From contig NZ_CP049780.1 of the NCBI RefSeq assembly GCF_011193355.1, positions 1,223,582 through 1,287,581 of the forward strand: a stretch of 64,000 bases of DNA, written 5' to 3'. Of the stretch, positions 28,895-37,504 are shown piece after piece (the stretch's first letter is position 1; every line of letters starts with the position of its first letter). The notes below the pieces were generated by a model, which saw only the letters and a list, made by a program, of their open reading frames with translations, had not been told where the DNA came from and searched no databases. The translations under genes were made by a program, and so were the position numbers. Source of the stretch: Streptomyces sp. JB150 (GTDB taxonomy: Bacteria; Actinomycetota; Actinomycetes; Streptomycetales; Streptomycetaceae).

Positions 28895-30073
28895 TCAGTC
28901 CCGCACCAGCCTGAGGCGTGCGCGCAGGCCGTTGCCGCCCGCGACGGGTGGGCCGTCGTCCGCCGCTACCGCCGCCGCGCCGGCCGTGACCGTCTCGTAG
29001 ACGGAGAGGATGTCCGCGCCGACGGTCGACCAGTCGAAGCGACGGACGTGGGCGCTGCCGCGGGCGCTCAGTTCCGCGCGGCGGGCCGGGTCGCCCAGGA
29101 GCCGCAGGGCCGCCTCCGCGAGGGCGTCCGCGTCCTCGTTGGCGAACAGTTCGCCCGCCTCGCCCTGGTCGAGGACCTGGGCGAAGGCGTCGAGGTCGGA
29201 GGCCAGGACGGGGGCGCCGGCGGACATGGCCTCGACGAGGATGATGCCGAAGCTCTCGCCGCCGGTGTTGGGGGCGACGTACAGGTCGACGCTGCGCAGC
29301 AGCCGCGCCTTGTCCTCGTCGCTGACCATGCCGAGGAACTCCACGCGCGAGCGCAGCTCGGCCGGCAGCGGGGCCACCGCCTCCTCCTCGTCGCCGCGGC
29401 CCGCGACCAGCAGCCGCGTCCGCGGGCGTTCGGCGAGGATCCGGGGCAGCGCCCGCATCAGCACCGGCAGGCCCTTGCGGGGCTCGTCGATGCGCCCGAT
29501 GAAACCGATCGTGTCGCCCTGCCAGTCCGGGTTCGGTTCGGCCTTGGCGAAGAATTCGACGTCGACGCCGTTGGGGATCACCACCGCGTCGCCGCCGAGG
29601 TGTTCCACCAGGGTGCGGCGGGCGTACTCGCTGACCGCGATGCGCGCGCTGATCTTCTCCAGCGCCGCCTGCAGGATCGAGTACGCGGCGATCATCGCGC
29701 GGGAGCGCGGGTTGGAGGTGTGGAACGTGGCCACGATCGGCCCCTGCGCGGCCCAGCAGGTCAGCAGGCCCAGCGACGGGGAGGTCGGCTCGTGGATGTG
29801 GATCACGTCGAACGCGCCGTCGTGCAGCCACCGCCGCACCCGCGCCGCCGACAGGAAGCCGAAGTTCAGCCGGGCCACCGAGCCGTTGTACGGCACGGGC
29901 ACCGCGCGGCCCGCCGAGACGACGTACGGCGGCAGCGGGGTGTCGTCGTCGGCGGGGGCGAGGACGGACACCTCGTGGCCGAGGCGGATGAAGTACTCGG
30001 CGAGGTCGCGGATGTGGAACTGGACGCCGCCGGGCACGTCCCACGAGTAAGGGCAGACGATGCCGATTCTCAC
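28895..30073 (-). CDS. GT4 glycosyltransferase, probable phosphatidylinositol mannosyltransferase (PimA-like)
   Basis: 392 residues. GT-B fold: N-terminal RIGIVCPYSWDVPGGVQFHI with the GGVQ loop, HIHEPTSPSLG, and the C-terminal nucleotide-sugar site with the E-x7-E pattern GESFGIILVEAMSAG. PimA transfers the first mannose from GDP-mannose to phosphatidylinositol on the inner membrane face. Assignment rests on this fold plus context: directly downstream of pgsA and a PatA-like acyltransferase, as in Mycobacterium pgsA1-Rv2611c-pimA. Start GTG 30073 overlaps the acyltransferase stop (GTGA). The C-terminal ~25 residues are Ala-rich and variable. Confidence 0.87.
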   Translation of the reverse strand: MRIGIVCPYSWDVPGGVQFHIRDLAEYFIRLGHEVSVLAPADDDTPLPPYVVSAGRAVPVPYNGSVARLNFGFLSAARVRRWLHDGAFDVIHIHEPTSPSLGLLTCWAAQGPIVATFHTSNPRSRAMIAAYSILQAALEKISARIAVSEYARRTLVEHLGGDAVVIPNGVDVEFFAKAEPNPDWQGDTIGFIGRIDEPRKGLPVLMRALPRILAERPRTRLLVAGRGDEEEAVAPLPAELRSRVEFLGMVSDEDKARLLRSVDLYVAPNTGGESFGIILVEAMSAGAPVLASDLDAFAQVLDQGEAGELFANEDADALAEAALRLLGDPARRAELSARGSAHVRRFDWSTVGADILSVYETVTAGAAAVAADDGPPVAGGNGLRARLRLVRD

Positions 30074-30978
30074 GACGGCCCCTTCGCGGGGTCGAGGTCC
30101 GAGAGCCACAGGCGCTGGAGCATGTGCCAGTCCTCCGGGTGGTCGGCGATTCCCTGGGCGAAGACGTCTGCCAGCGCCTGTGTCATCACAGACGTCTTCT
30201 CGGCCCGGGTACCTGACCGCGGTACCTCGATCGGGGGATGCAGCCGTCCCCGCATGACGGGCGAGTCGTCGTACCAGAGCGTCACCGGGAGCAACAGCGC
30301 GCCGGTCTGCTGGGCGAGCAGCGCGGGCCCGGCGGGCATCCGCGCGGTGTCGCCGAAGAACGTCACCTCGACGCCGGACGCGGACAGGTCGCGGTCGGCG
30401 ACCAGACAGACCAGCCCGCCGTCGCGCAGCCGCCGGGCGAGCGTACCGAAGGCGGAGCCGCCGCTGTGCGGCAGCACCTCCATGCCGAGGCCTTCCCGGT
30501 AGGCGACGAAACGGTCGTAGAGCGTCTCCGGCTTCAGCCGCTCGGCGACGGTCGTGAACGGGATGTTCAGCTTGGTGGTGACCCAGGCGCCCGCCAGGTC
30601 CCAGTTGGCCAGGTGCGGCAGGGCGGCGATGACGCCCTTGCCGGCGGCGATGGCGTCGGTGAGGTGGTGCAGGTCCTTGGGGTCGAAGCCGGCCGCGATC
30701 CGCTCGGGGCTCCACGCGGGGAGCCGGAACGACTCCATCCAGTAGCGCAGGTACGAGCGCATGCCCGCGCGGGACAGCTCCGCCAGCCGCTCGGGGCTCG
30801 CGCCGGGCACCACGCGCGCGTAGTTGCTCTCCAGCCGCAGCACGCCCTTGCCGCGCTGCTTCCAGGCGGCGTCGGCGATGGTGCGGCCGAGCCGCACCGC
30901 GACCGGCTCGGGGAGCTTCTTGACGGTGCTCCAGCCGAGGCCGTACAGCGCGTCCGTCAGACGGTCCTGAGCGCTCAC
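30070..30978 (-). CDS. LpxL/HtrB-type acyltransferase, probable phosphatidylinositol mannoside acyltransferase (PatA-like)
   Basis: 302 residues. The H-x4-D acyltransferase motif appears as PHLANWDLAG (about 151-160). A later ADRDLSASGVEVTFFGDTARMPAGPALLA block matches the acceptor-side motif of the LpxL family. The protein is expected on the inner face of the membrane, transferring an acyl chain to mannosylated phosphatidylinositol. GTG 30978 overlaps the pgsA stop and the stop overlaps the pimA-like start, both by four bases, so three enzymes are coupled in one mRNA. Confidence 0.88.
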   Translation of the reverse strand: MSAQDRLTDALYGLGWSTVKKLPEPVAVRLGRTIADAAWKQRGKGVLRLESNYARVVPGASPERLAELSRAGMRSYLRYWMESFRLPAWSPERIAAGFDPKDLHHLTDAIAAGKGVIAALPHLANWDLAGAWVTTKLNIPFTTVAERLKPETLYDRFVAYREGLGMEVLPHSGGSAFGTLARRLRDGGLVCLVADRDLSASGVEVTFFGDTARMPAGPALLAQQTGALLLPVTLWYDDSPVMRGRLHPPIEVPRSGTRAEKTSVMTQALADVFAQGIADHPEDWHMLQRLWLSDLDPAKGPS

Positions 30979-31748
30979 GTCGCCGCCTCACTCCCCCGCG
31001 AGGCGTTGTCCGGACCCTGAGGAGCGGCCGGCCCCTGAGGAGCGGCCGTCCCGGCCTGCTCGGCCGTCTGGGCCTTCTTCGCGGTCTCGACCGTCCCGGC
31101 CGCGCCGGCCTGATCGGCCGCCTCCGCCTCCGCGGACTCCCTGCGGACCGTGACGACCCGCTGCACCAGCGTGACCAGGCTGCCCACGGCGACCAGCCAC
31201 AGCGCCACCGGCAGCAGCACGTCGATGCCCGGCACCCCGAACGCGTGCAGGCCCGCCAGGCCCGCCGCGACCAGGGAGATCACCAGCCGCTCGGCGCGTT
31301 CGACGAGCCCGTTGACGGCGACCGGCAGCCCGATCGACTCGCCGCGCGCCTTGGTGTAGGACACCACCTGCCCGCTGGCCAGGCAGAAGATCGACACCGC
31401 GCACAGGATGTTGTCGTGGCCGCCGCCCGCGTACCACAGGGCGAAGCCACCGAAGATCGCGCCGTCGGCGACCCGGTCCAGGGTGGAGTCCAGGAAGGCG
31501 CCCCAGCGGCTGGAGCGGCCCAGCTGGCGGGCCATGTTCCCGTCGACCAGGTCGGAGAAGACGAACAGCGTGATCACGACCGTGCCCCAGAAGAACTCAC
31601 CCCGGGGGTAGAAGACCAGCGCTCCCGCGACCACACCGGCGGTGCCGATCAGCGTGACCGTGTCCGGGCTCACGCCCCGGCGGATGAGAAACGCGGCGAA
31701 CGGTGTGAGAACACGCGTGAAGAATGCACGCGCGTACTTGTTCAGCAT
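30975..31748 (-). CDS. pgsA: CDP-alcohol phosphatidyltransferase, probable phosphatidylinositol-phosphate synthase
   Basis: 257 residues. The CDP-alcohol transferase signature DG-x2-AR-x8-G-x3-D-x3-D is complete (DGNMARQLGRSSRWGAFLDS plus TLDRVAD). Several membrane helices surround it. The actinobacterial enzyme joins CDP-diacylglycerol with inositol phosphate. Residues after about 215 form an Ala/Gln/Glu-rich tail not needed for catalysis. ATG 31748 (MLNKYARAFFTRV) has GGGAAGG just upstream; an ATG at 31805 is possible. First gene of the acyltransferase-PimA-like operon. Confidence 0.9.
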   Translation of the reverse strand: MLNKYARAFFTRVLTPFAAFLIRRGVSPDTVTLIGTAGVVAGALVFYPRGEFFWGTVVITLFVFSDLVDGNMARQLGRSSRWGAFLDSTLDRVADGAIFGGFALWYAGGGHDNILCAVSIFCLASGQVVSYTKARGESIGLPVAVNGLVERAERLVISLVAAGLAGLHAFGVPGIDVLLPVALWLVAVGSLVTLVQRVVTVRRESAEAEAADQAGAAGTVETAKKAQTAEQAGTAAPQGPAAPQGPDNASRGSEAAT

Positions 31749-32031
31749 GGCCTTCCCGAGGGTCGGTGTCGCCGTGCGGCCCCTGCTGGCCACCGGCTGG
31801 CCCATCGTAGCCACGCGCGCGTGCGGGCGACGGGCGGGCACCCGCACCCGTCGTGGCGTCCGGCGGACGGCCCGCGGCGCGCGGCCGGCGACGGGTGGCG
31901 GTCGCTCGTATGGACGCGCCGTGACGGGAGTGGAAAGCTCGAAGCATCGCGGGCGTCGCCGGAGCCGCCCCACACGCGGCCCCCGCGTGTCCGCGCCCAC
32001 AGTGACCTCACCGTGCACGGGAGGCAGGATC

Positions 32032-34230
32032 ATGGGCGACAAGACGAACGTACACTCCGGAGCCGCCGGCAGGGCTACGGCGGCCGACCACCCCGCGTCC
32101 GTACGGAATGTGGTGCTGGTCGGCCACTCCGGATCGGGCAAGACGACGCTGGTGGAGGCTCTCGCGCTGACCGCGGGAGCGGTGAACCGGGCGGGCCGCG
32201 TGGAGGACGGCGGCACCGTCTCCGACTACGACGAGATCGAGCACCGCCAGCAGCGCTCGGTGCAGCTCTCGCTGGTGCCCGTCGAATGGGACGGAATCAA
32301 GATCAACCTCCTCGACACCCCCGGCTACGCCGACTTCGTCGGGGAACTGCGGGCCGGTCTGCGTGCGGCGGACGCGGCCCTCTTCGTCGTCTCCGCCTCC
32401 GACGGCGTGGACGGCTCCACCCGCATGGTCTGGGAGGAGTGCGCGGCCGTCGGCATGCCCCGCGCGATCGTCGTCACCCACCTGGAGGCCGCCCGCGCGG
32501 ACTTCGAGGAGATGACGCGGATCTGCGCCGAGGCGTTCGGCGGCGACGACCCCGACGCCGTACTGCCGCTGTACCTGCCGCTGCACGGCCCCGAGGCACC
32601 GGACGGGCACCGTCCCGTGACCGGGCTGACCGGGCTGCTGACGCAGAAGCTGTTCGACTACGCGAGCGGCGAGCGCAAGGAGTCCGAGCCGGGCGAGGAC
32701 CAGCTGCCGATGATCGCCGAGGCCCGCAACCGGCTCATCGAGGGGATCATCGCCGAGAGCGAGGACGAGACCCTCATGGACCGCTACCTCGGCGGCGAGG
32801 AGATCGACCTCAAGACGCTGATCGAGGACCTGGAGCGGGCCGTGGCCCGGGGCACCTTCCACCCCGTCCTGGCCGCGGCGCCGGCCGCCGGGGGCGCCCG
32901 CCAGGGCATCGGCACGGTCGAGCTGCTCGAACTGATCACGCGCGGGTTCCCCACCCCGTTCGAGCACCCCACCCCCGCGGTCACCACCCTCGACGGCCGG
33001 CCCCGCGAGCTGCAGCCGTGCGACGTCGACGGGCCGCTGGTAGCCGAGGTCGTCAAGACCGCCTCCGACCCGTACGTCGGCCGCGTCTCCCTGGTGCGGA
33101 TCTTCTCCGGCACCCTGCGCCCCGACCAGACCGTCCACGTCTCCGGGCACGGCCTCGCCGACCGCGGCCACGAGGACCACGACGTCGACGAGCGCGTCGG
33201 CGCGCTGTCCGTGCCGTTCGGCAAACAGCAGCGGCCGGTCACGCACGCGGTCGCCGGTGACCTGGTGTGCGTGGCGAAACTCGGCCGCGCGGAGACCGGC
33301 GACACCCTGTCCGCGAAGGACGACCCGCTCCTGATGGAGCCCTGGCAGATGCCCGACCCGCTGCTGCCGCTCGCCATCCAGGCGCACAGCAAGGCCGACG
33401 AGGACAAGCTCTCCCAGGGCCTGGCCCGGCTGGTCGCCGAGGACCCCACCATGCGGCTGGAGCAGAACCAGGACACCCACCAGGTGGTGCTGTGGTGCCT
33501 GGGCGAGGCCCACGCGGACGTCGCCCTGGAGCGGCTGCGCAGCCGCTACGGCGTCCAGGTCGACGTCGTACCGCACCGGGTCTCCCTGCGCGAGACCTTC
33601 GCGACGAAGGCGGCCGGGCGCGGACGGCACGTGAAGCAGTCCGGCGGGCACGGGCAGTACGCGATCTGCGAGATCGAGGTCGAGCCGCTGCCGGGCGGCT
33701 CCGGCATCGAGTTCGTCGACAAGGTCGTCGGCGGTGCCGTGCCGCGCCAGTTCATCCCGTCCGTGGAGAAGGGCGTACGCGCGCAGGCCGCCAAGGGCGT
33801 CGCCGCCGGCCACCCGCTCATCGACGTCCGGGTGACCCTGCTCGACGGCAAGGCGCACTCCGTGGACTCCTCCGACGCCGCCTTCCAGACGGCCGGCGCG
33901 CTCGCGCTGCGGGAGGCCGCCGCCGACGCGAAGATCCATCTGCTGGAGCCGGTGGCCGAGGTGAGCGTCCTGGTCGGCGACGAGTACGTGGGCGCCGTGA
34001 TGAGCGACCTGTCCGGGCGGCGCGGCCGGCTGCTGGGCACCGAGCAGGCGCCCGGGGGGCGCACGATGGTGCGCGCAGAGGTGCCCGAGATCGAGATCGG
34101 ACGGTACGCGATCGATCTGCGCTCCCTGTCCCACGGCACCGCGCGGTTCGACCGCCGGTACGCCCGGCACGAGCCCATGCCGACGCAGGTCGCCGAACGC
34201 CTCCGCGAACAGGAGCGGGCCGCCTCCTAG
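32032..34230 (+). CDS. EF-G-like GTPase (EF-G2)
   Basis: 732 residues. Domain order is that of EF-G: P-loop GHSGSGKTTLVE, DTPGYADFVGE (G3), domain II, and the IV/V C-terminus (HVKQSGGHGQYAICEIEV and DLRSLSHGTARFDRRY). It differs from canonical EF-G because the G4 motif NKxD reads VVTHLEAA, and because it is shorter in domain G. Actinobacterial paralogues of this type lack clear translocase activity. ATG 32032 follows GGGAGG; an extension to 31642 would be low-quality sequence overlapping the pgsA promoter. It is divergent from pgsA with a 283-base gap. Confidence 0.92.
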   Translation: MGDKTNVHSGAAGRATAADHPASVRNVVLVGHSGSGKTTLVEALALTAGAVNRAGRVEDGGTVSDYDEIEHRQQRSVQLSLVPVEWDGIKINLLDTPGYADFVGELRAGLRAADAALFVVSASDGVDGSTRMVWEECAAVGMPRAIVVTHLEAARADFEEMTRICAEAFGGDDPDAVLPLYLPLHGPEAPDGHRPVTGLTGLLTQKLFDYASGERKESEPGEDQLPMIAEARNRLIEGIIAESEDETLMDRYLGGEEIDLKTLIEDLERAVARGTFHPVLAAAPAAGGARQGIGTVELLELITRGFPTPFEHPTPAVTTLDGRPRELQPCDVDGPLVAEVVKTASDPYVGRVSLVRIFSGTLRPDQTVHVSGHGLADRGHEDHDVDERVGALSVPFGKQQRPVTHAVAGDLVCVAKLGRAETGDTLSAKDDPLLMEPWQMPDPLLPLAIQAHSKADEDKLSQGLARLVAEDPTMRLEQNQDTHQVVLWCLGEAHADVALERLRSRYGVQVDVVPHRVSLRETFATKAAGRGRHVKQSGGHGQYAICEIEVEPLPGGSGIEFVDKVVGGAVPRQFIPSVEKGVRAQAAKGVAAGHPLIDVRVTLLDGKAHSVDSSDAAFQTAGALALREAAADAKIHLLEPVAEVSVLVGDEYVGAVMSDLSGRRGRLLGTEQAPGGRTMVRAEVPEIEIGRYAIDLRSLSHGTARFDRRYARHEPMPTQVAERLREQERAAS

Positions 34231-34280
34231 TTGAGGCACCGGAGGCCCAAGTGGCCTGTGGGGGCACTTCCCTGCCGGAT

Positions 34281-34306
34281 CGGCGGGCGGCTTCGGCCGT
34301 CCGCCG
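34281..34306 (+). terminator. Probable EF-G2 terminator
   Basis: CGGCGGGCGG pairs with CCGTCCGCCG around a CTTCGG loop (10 base pairs with one wobble). It is enclosed by a wider GGCACCGG (34235-34242) / CCGGTGCC (34314-34321) pair. No U-run. Confidence 0.5.
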
Positions 34307-34413
34307 ACGAATGCCGGTGCCTGCGGATACGCTGATGACCTGATCAACAGGTGTGCGAAGCAGGGAAGTCGGGAAGGCCGCAGGACGACAGTTCGTGGCG
34401 AGTGGGGGCGGGA

Positions 34414-36069
34414 ATGACCGTTGACAGCGGTTACGCGGACACCTTCGGGCCGCAGGTGCCGCGCACGGGCGACGAAGGCCAGACGGCGACGTTCGCGCTG
34501 GCCTCCGCGGCCTATCGGGACAACCCCGTGGAGGACATCAAGAAGGCCGACAACGAGTGGCACCAGTCGACCGTGAACCCCGGCAAGCTCGCCCTGTTCA
34601 AGCCGAACCTCGGCGAGGCGTTCTCCCGCGCGGTGGTCGACCGGATGCTGGGCAGCGGGCGCAAGCCGCTCATCCAGTCCTTCGGGACCCAGCCCCAGGT
34701 GGTCGTCGAGCACTGCCTGGCCGCCAACCGCATCCGGCGTGAGCGCGACAACAAGCTGACCGCGATCACGGCGCTGTGCGGCCTGGTCTTCCTGCCCGGC
34801 CTCCTGGTGTGGCTGCTGGTCTTCCAGCTGCGCTCCACCATGGCCAAGGGGGACAACAAGCGGGTCTCCGCCGCGGCCACCGTCCTGCTGGTCGCCGTCG
34901 GCGCGCTCGCCGTGATCGCGCTGATCCGGCTGCCGTTCGGCGGCTTCTGGGGCTGGTACGCCCGCGCGGCGGTCGTCGCTCCGGTCGTCGGCTGGTTCTG
35001 GGCCAAGCAGGTCTGCGAGCGCACCGCGAAGGACCTCAGGGACCGCTGGGACGGCCTGCTGTCGGGCAGCAGCATCGGCGCCAAGGTGCCCGAGGCGGTG
35101 CCCAGCAGCCCCGGCGAGACCGCCGCCGAGCAGCTGCGCCAGTCCCTGGCCAAGCTCAGCGCCGAACAGCAGTCGAACTCGGTGTTCTACGCCGGCCCCA
35201 AGGGCATCCTCGGCATGGGCACCCGCTGGGGCTCCTGGCAGCTCGCCGAGGAGCTGGTCCCGGCCCACCCCGACCGCGAGATCCACCCCTTCCGCAGCTG
35301 GGACGTCATACGGTCGATCCACGACCAGCTGCGCATGCTGGAGCGCGGCCCGCTGAACACGGGCGGCTTCCCGGCCCCGTCGATACGGCACTGGATCGTG
35401 ACCCCGATCGGTGAGAACGCCAAGGCGGTCTCCCGGCCGGAGGGCACCGACGTGGAGGCCTACCAGGTCAAGCCGCACGCCATACAGGAGATCTGCAACA
35501 AGCAGCAGTTCGGCGCCGGGGACCGGCACTACCTCGGCGTCCAGTGGACGCTGTGGGACGGCCAGCTGGTGCTCACCATGCTGATCACCGTCACCGTGCT
35601 GCACGCCACCTTGCGCATCGAGGTCACCGGCCACGCCCTGGGCCCGGTGAACGGCCTGTTCACCACCAAGTCCGAGGCGCCCACCAAGTCGGTCACCAAG
35701 TCGCTCAAGCCGTGGGAGTCGCGCACGGTGAAGCTGCCGCTGGTCAACAGCGACGAGGTGGTCCGGCTCGCCGTCCGCGCGCCGATCACCTGGTATCCCC
35801 CGCTGCTGAACTGGCTGGGCGGCTCGATAGCCCTCCCCGAGCCGTTCGGTCTGCGGCACGCCTGGGCCGACCAGCCCTGGCGCCACCGCTTCATGGCCGA
35901 CGACGCGCTGCGCGCCGCGACCCCGGTGCTCCGCGTGGTGCACGCCGCGGCGATCAAGGTGCTGAAGGAGAACGGCGTGGACACGGAGAAGTTCGGCTCC
36001 CGCTCCGCCTTCCTCAGCACGGCGGTGCAGGACCCGTCACCGCGCAAGGCGGACGTCTACGACGCGTGA
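34414..36069 (+). CDS. Conserved membrane protein of unknown function
   Basis: 551 residues. Not recognised as any named family. A soluble N-terminal part of ~115 residues precedes two or three membrane helices (LTAITALCGLVFLPGLLVWLLVFQL, then VLLVAVGALAVIALI and a tryptophan-rich WGWYARAAVVAPVVGWFWA). The large remainder is soluble, with IREHW/HYLGVQWTLW-type beta-rich sequence and another hydrophobic stretch (QLVLTMLITVTVLHATLRI). The start is ATG 34414 with GGGGGCGGG before it. The protein is single-copy in its neighbourhood, between EF-G2 and HIT, interrupting the mycobacterial-type PI-mannoside order. Confidence 0.82.
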   Translation: MTVDSGYADTFGPQVPRTGDEGQTATFALASAAYRDNPVEDIKKADNEWHQSTVNPGKLALFKPNLGEAFSRAVVDRMLGSGRKPLIQSFGTQPQVVVEHCLAANRIRRERDNKLTAITALCGLVFLPGLLVWLLVFQLRSTMAKGDNKRVSAAATVLLVAVGALAVIALIRLPFGGFWGWYARAAVVAPVVGWFWAKQVCERTAKDLRDRWDGLLSGSSIGAKVPEAVPSSPGETAAEQLRQSLAKLSAEQQSNSVFYAGPKGILGMGTRWGSWQLAEELVPAHPDREIHPFRSWDVIRSIHDQLRMLERGPLNTGGFPAPSIRHWIVTPIGENAKAVSRPEGTDVEAYQVKPHAIQEICNKQQFGAGDRHYLGVQWTLWDGQLVLTMLITVTVLHATLRIEVTGHALGPVNGLFTTKSEAPTKSVTKSLKPWESRTVKLPLVNSDEVVRLAVRAPITWYPPLLNWLGGSIALPEPFGLRHAWADQPWRHRFMADDALRAATPVLRVVHAAAIKVLKENGVDTEKFGSRSAFLSTAVQDPSPRKADVYDA

Positions 36070-36084
36070 CGGTGCCCCTCGGAC

Positions 36085-36133
36085 ACCGGAGCCCCCGGAC
36101 ACCCGGACCCCCCGGACACCCGGGGGCTCCGGT
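36085..36133. terminator. Bidirectional terminator between converging genes
   Basis: ACCGGAGCCCCCG (36085-36097) is exactly complementary to CGGGGGCTCCGGT (36121-36133), 13 base pairs. The loop repeats the unit CCCGGACA, and the outer flank repeats the same unit, suggesting expansion by slippage. Confidence 0.75.
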
Positions 36134-36179
36134 CATGCGGGGGGCTCGGGAGCATCCGAGGGCACCGCGCGGGGGCGGC

Positions 36180-36725
36180 TCAGGAAGGCCAGGCCTGCGC
36201 CAGCATCGTGCGGGTGTCCGCCAGGAGCTGCGGCAGCACCTTGGTGTGACCGACGACCGGCATGAAGTTCGTGTCGCCGCCCCACCGGGGCACGATGTGC
36301 TGGTGGAGATGCGCGGCGATGCCCGCGCCGGCCACCGAACCCTGGTTCATGCCGATGTTGAAGCCGTGCGCCCCGGACGCGGTGCGCAGCGCCGTCATCG
36401 CCTGCTTGGTCAGCTCGGCCAGCTCGGCCGTCTCGGCGGCCGTCAGCTCCGTGTAGTCGGCGACATGGCGGTACGGCACGGTCATCAGGTGACCGCCGTT
36501 GTACGGGTACAGGTTCAGCACCGCGTACACCTGCTCACCACGGCGGACGATCAGCCCGTCCTCGTCGGACTTGGCCGGGATGGAGCAGAAGGGACAGCCG
36601 TCACCGGCTCCGGGACCGGTCGGCTTGTTCTCGCCCTGGATGTAGGCCATCCGGTGGGGCGTCCACAGGCGCTGGAACGCGTCCTGCGTCCCGACTCCGA
36701 TCTGCTGCTCCGGCTCACTCGTCAT
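36180..36725 (-). CDS. HIT-family nucleotide phosphorylase/hydrolase
   Basis: 181 residues. The histidine-triad motif is HLHQHIVPRW (HxHxH), and the zinc-type CPFC pair (DGCPFCSIP) lies near residue 45. The equivalent mycobacterial gene (Rv2613c), also between thrS and pgsA, is an AP4A phosphorylase, so a dinucleoside-tetraphosphate role is likely. ATG 36725 (MTSEPEQQIG) is preferred to the upstream frame, which is arginine-rich and unlike the family. It converges with the unknown membrane protein and shares its terminator. Confidence 0.9.
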   Translation of the reverse strand: MTSEPEQQIGVGTQDAFQRLWTPHRMAYIQGENKPTGPGAGDGCPFCSIPAKSDEDGLIVRRGEQVYAVLNLYPYNGGHLMTVPYRHVADYTELTAAETAELAELTKQAMTALRTASGAHGFNIGMNQGSVAGAGIAAHLHQHIVPRWGGDTNFMPVVGHTKVLPQLLADTRTMLAQAWPS

Positions 36726-36804
36726 GCAGTGCAGCATATGGCTTCGCCCGTTCGCGGCGTGTCGCCGGGGCCGCGCCGACGACGTCCCGGGCGAAGCTGG
36801 GCCG

Positions 36805-37476
36805 GTGCACGACGACAGCAGGCTGGCGGAGTGGGAACGGCGCACCGCGCTCCCGCTCGCCGCGGGATCGCTGCTCTTCCTCGGCTCGTACGCGGCCCGG
36901 ATCCTCGGGGACGGCCTCGCCGGGCCCTGGCGGGACCTGTGTCTGGCGGTGACCTGCGCGGTCTGGGCGCTGTTCGTCGTCGACTACGCCGTGCGGTGGC
37001 GGCTCAGCGGACTGGGCCGGGCGTTCGTGCGCGGGCACTGGCTGGACGCCGTGGTCATGGTGCTGCCCCTGCTGCGGCCGGTCCGCGTGGTCAGGACGTA
37101 CGAGGCCGTGCAGCGCCGCCACGGGCGTCCGCGGCTCGCGCTGCACCTGCGGGTGATCGTGTACGCCGGCCTGTCCGTGGCCCTGCTCGGCTTCACCGGC
37201 GCGCTGGCGGTGTACCACCACGAGCACACGGCGCCGCACGCCACGATCCGGACCTTCGGCGACGCGGTGTGGTGGACCTGCGCCACGCTGGCGACCGTGG
37301 GGTACGGCGATGTCGCGCCCGTCACGCCGCTGGGGCGGGTCATCGCGGTGGGCCTGATGGCCTGCGGCCTGGCGCTGCTGGGCGCGGTGACGGGCTCGTT
37401 CTCGTCGTGGCTGGTCCAGGTGTTCTCCCGCGAGGACGACGAGAGGCCCCCGGGACACACCCCGGGGGCCTCCTGA
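36805..37476 (+). CDS. Potassium-channel family membrane protein
   Basis: 223 residues. The selectivity filter is TLATVGYGDVAPV (TVGYGD at 164-169), between an outer helix (VIVYAGLSVALLGFTGALAVY) and an inner helix (IAVGLMACGLALLGAVTGSF). Two further helices lie near the N-terminus, and a basic LRPVRVVRTYEAVQRRHGR stretch (90-108) could be a reduced voltage-sensor-like segment. The start GTG 36805 is a judgement; the Shine-Dalgarno is weak. The final codons double as the terminator hairpin (37443-37472). Confidence 0.9.
   Translation: MHDDSRLAEWERRTALPLAAGSLLFLGSYAARILGDGLAGPWRDLCLAVTCAVWALFVVDYAVRWRLSGLGRAFVRGHWLDAVVMVLPLLRPVRVVRTYEAVQRRHGRPRLALHLRVIVYAGLSVALLGFTGALAVYHHEHTAPHATIRTFGDAVWWTCATLATVGYGDVAPVTPLGRVIAVGLMACGLALLGAVTGSFSSWLVQVFSREDDERPPGHTPGAS
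37443..37472. terminator. Bidirectional terminator within the last codons of the channel gene
   Basis: GAGGCCCCCGGG (37443-37454) and CCCGGGGGCCTC (37461-37472) form a perfect 12-base-pair stem with loop ACACAC. It serves the channel gene (stop at 37474-37476) and, from the other side, thrS (stop at 37505), 32 bases away. Confidence 0.8.
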
Positions 37477-37504
37477 GAACGCCGGGCCGGGCCCGCTCGC
37501 CGGA

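Noticed and set aside
28178..30502. 774-residue plus-strand ORF across the repeat region
   Set aside because: Low-complexity Arg/Pro/Ala translation running antisense to the PimA-like gene; not coding.
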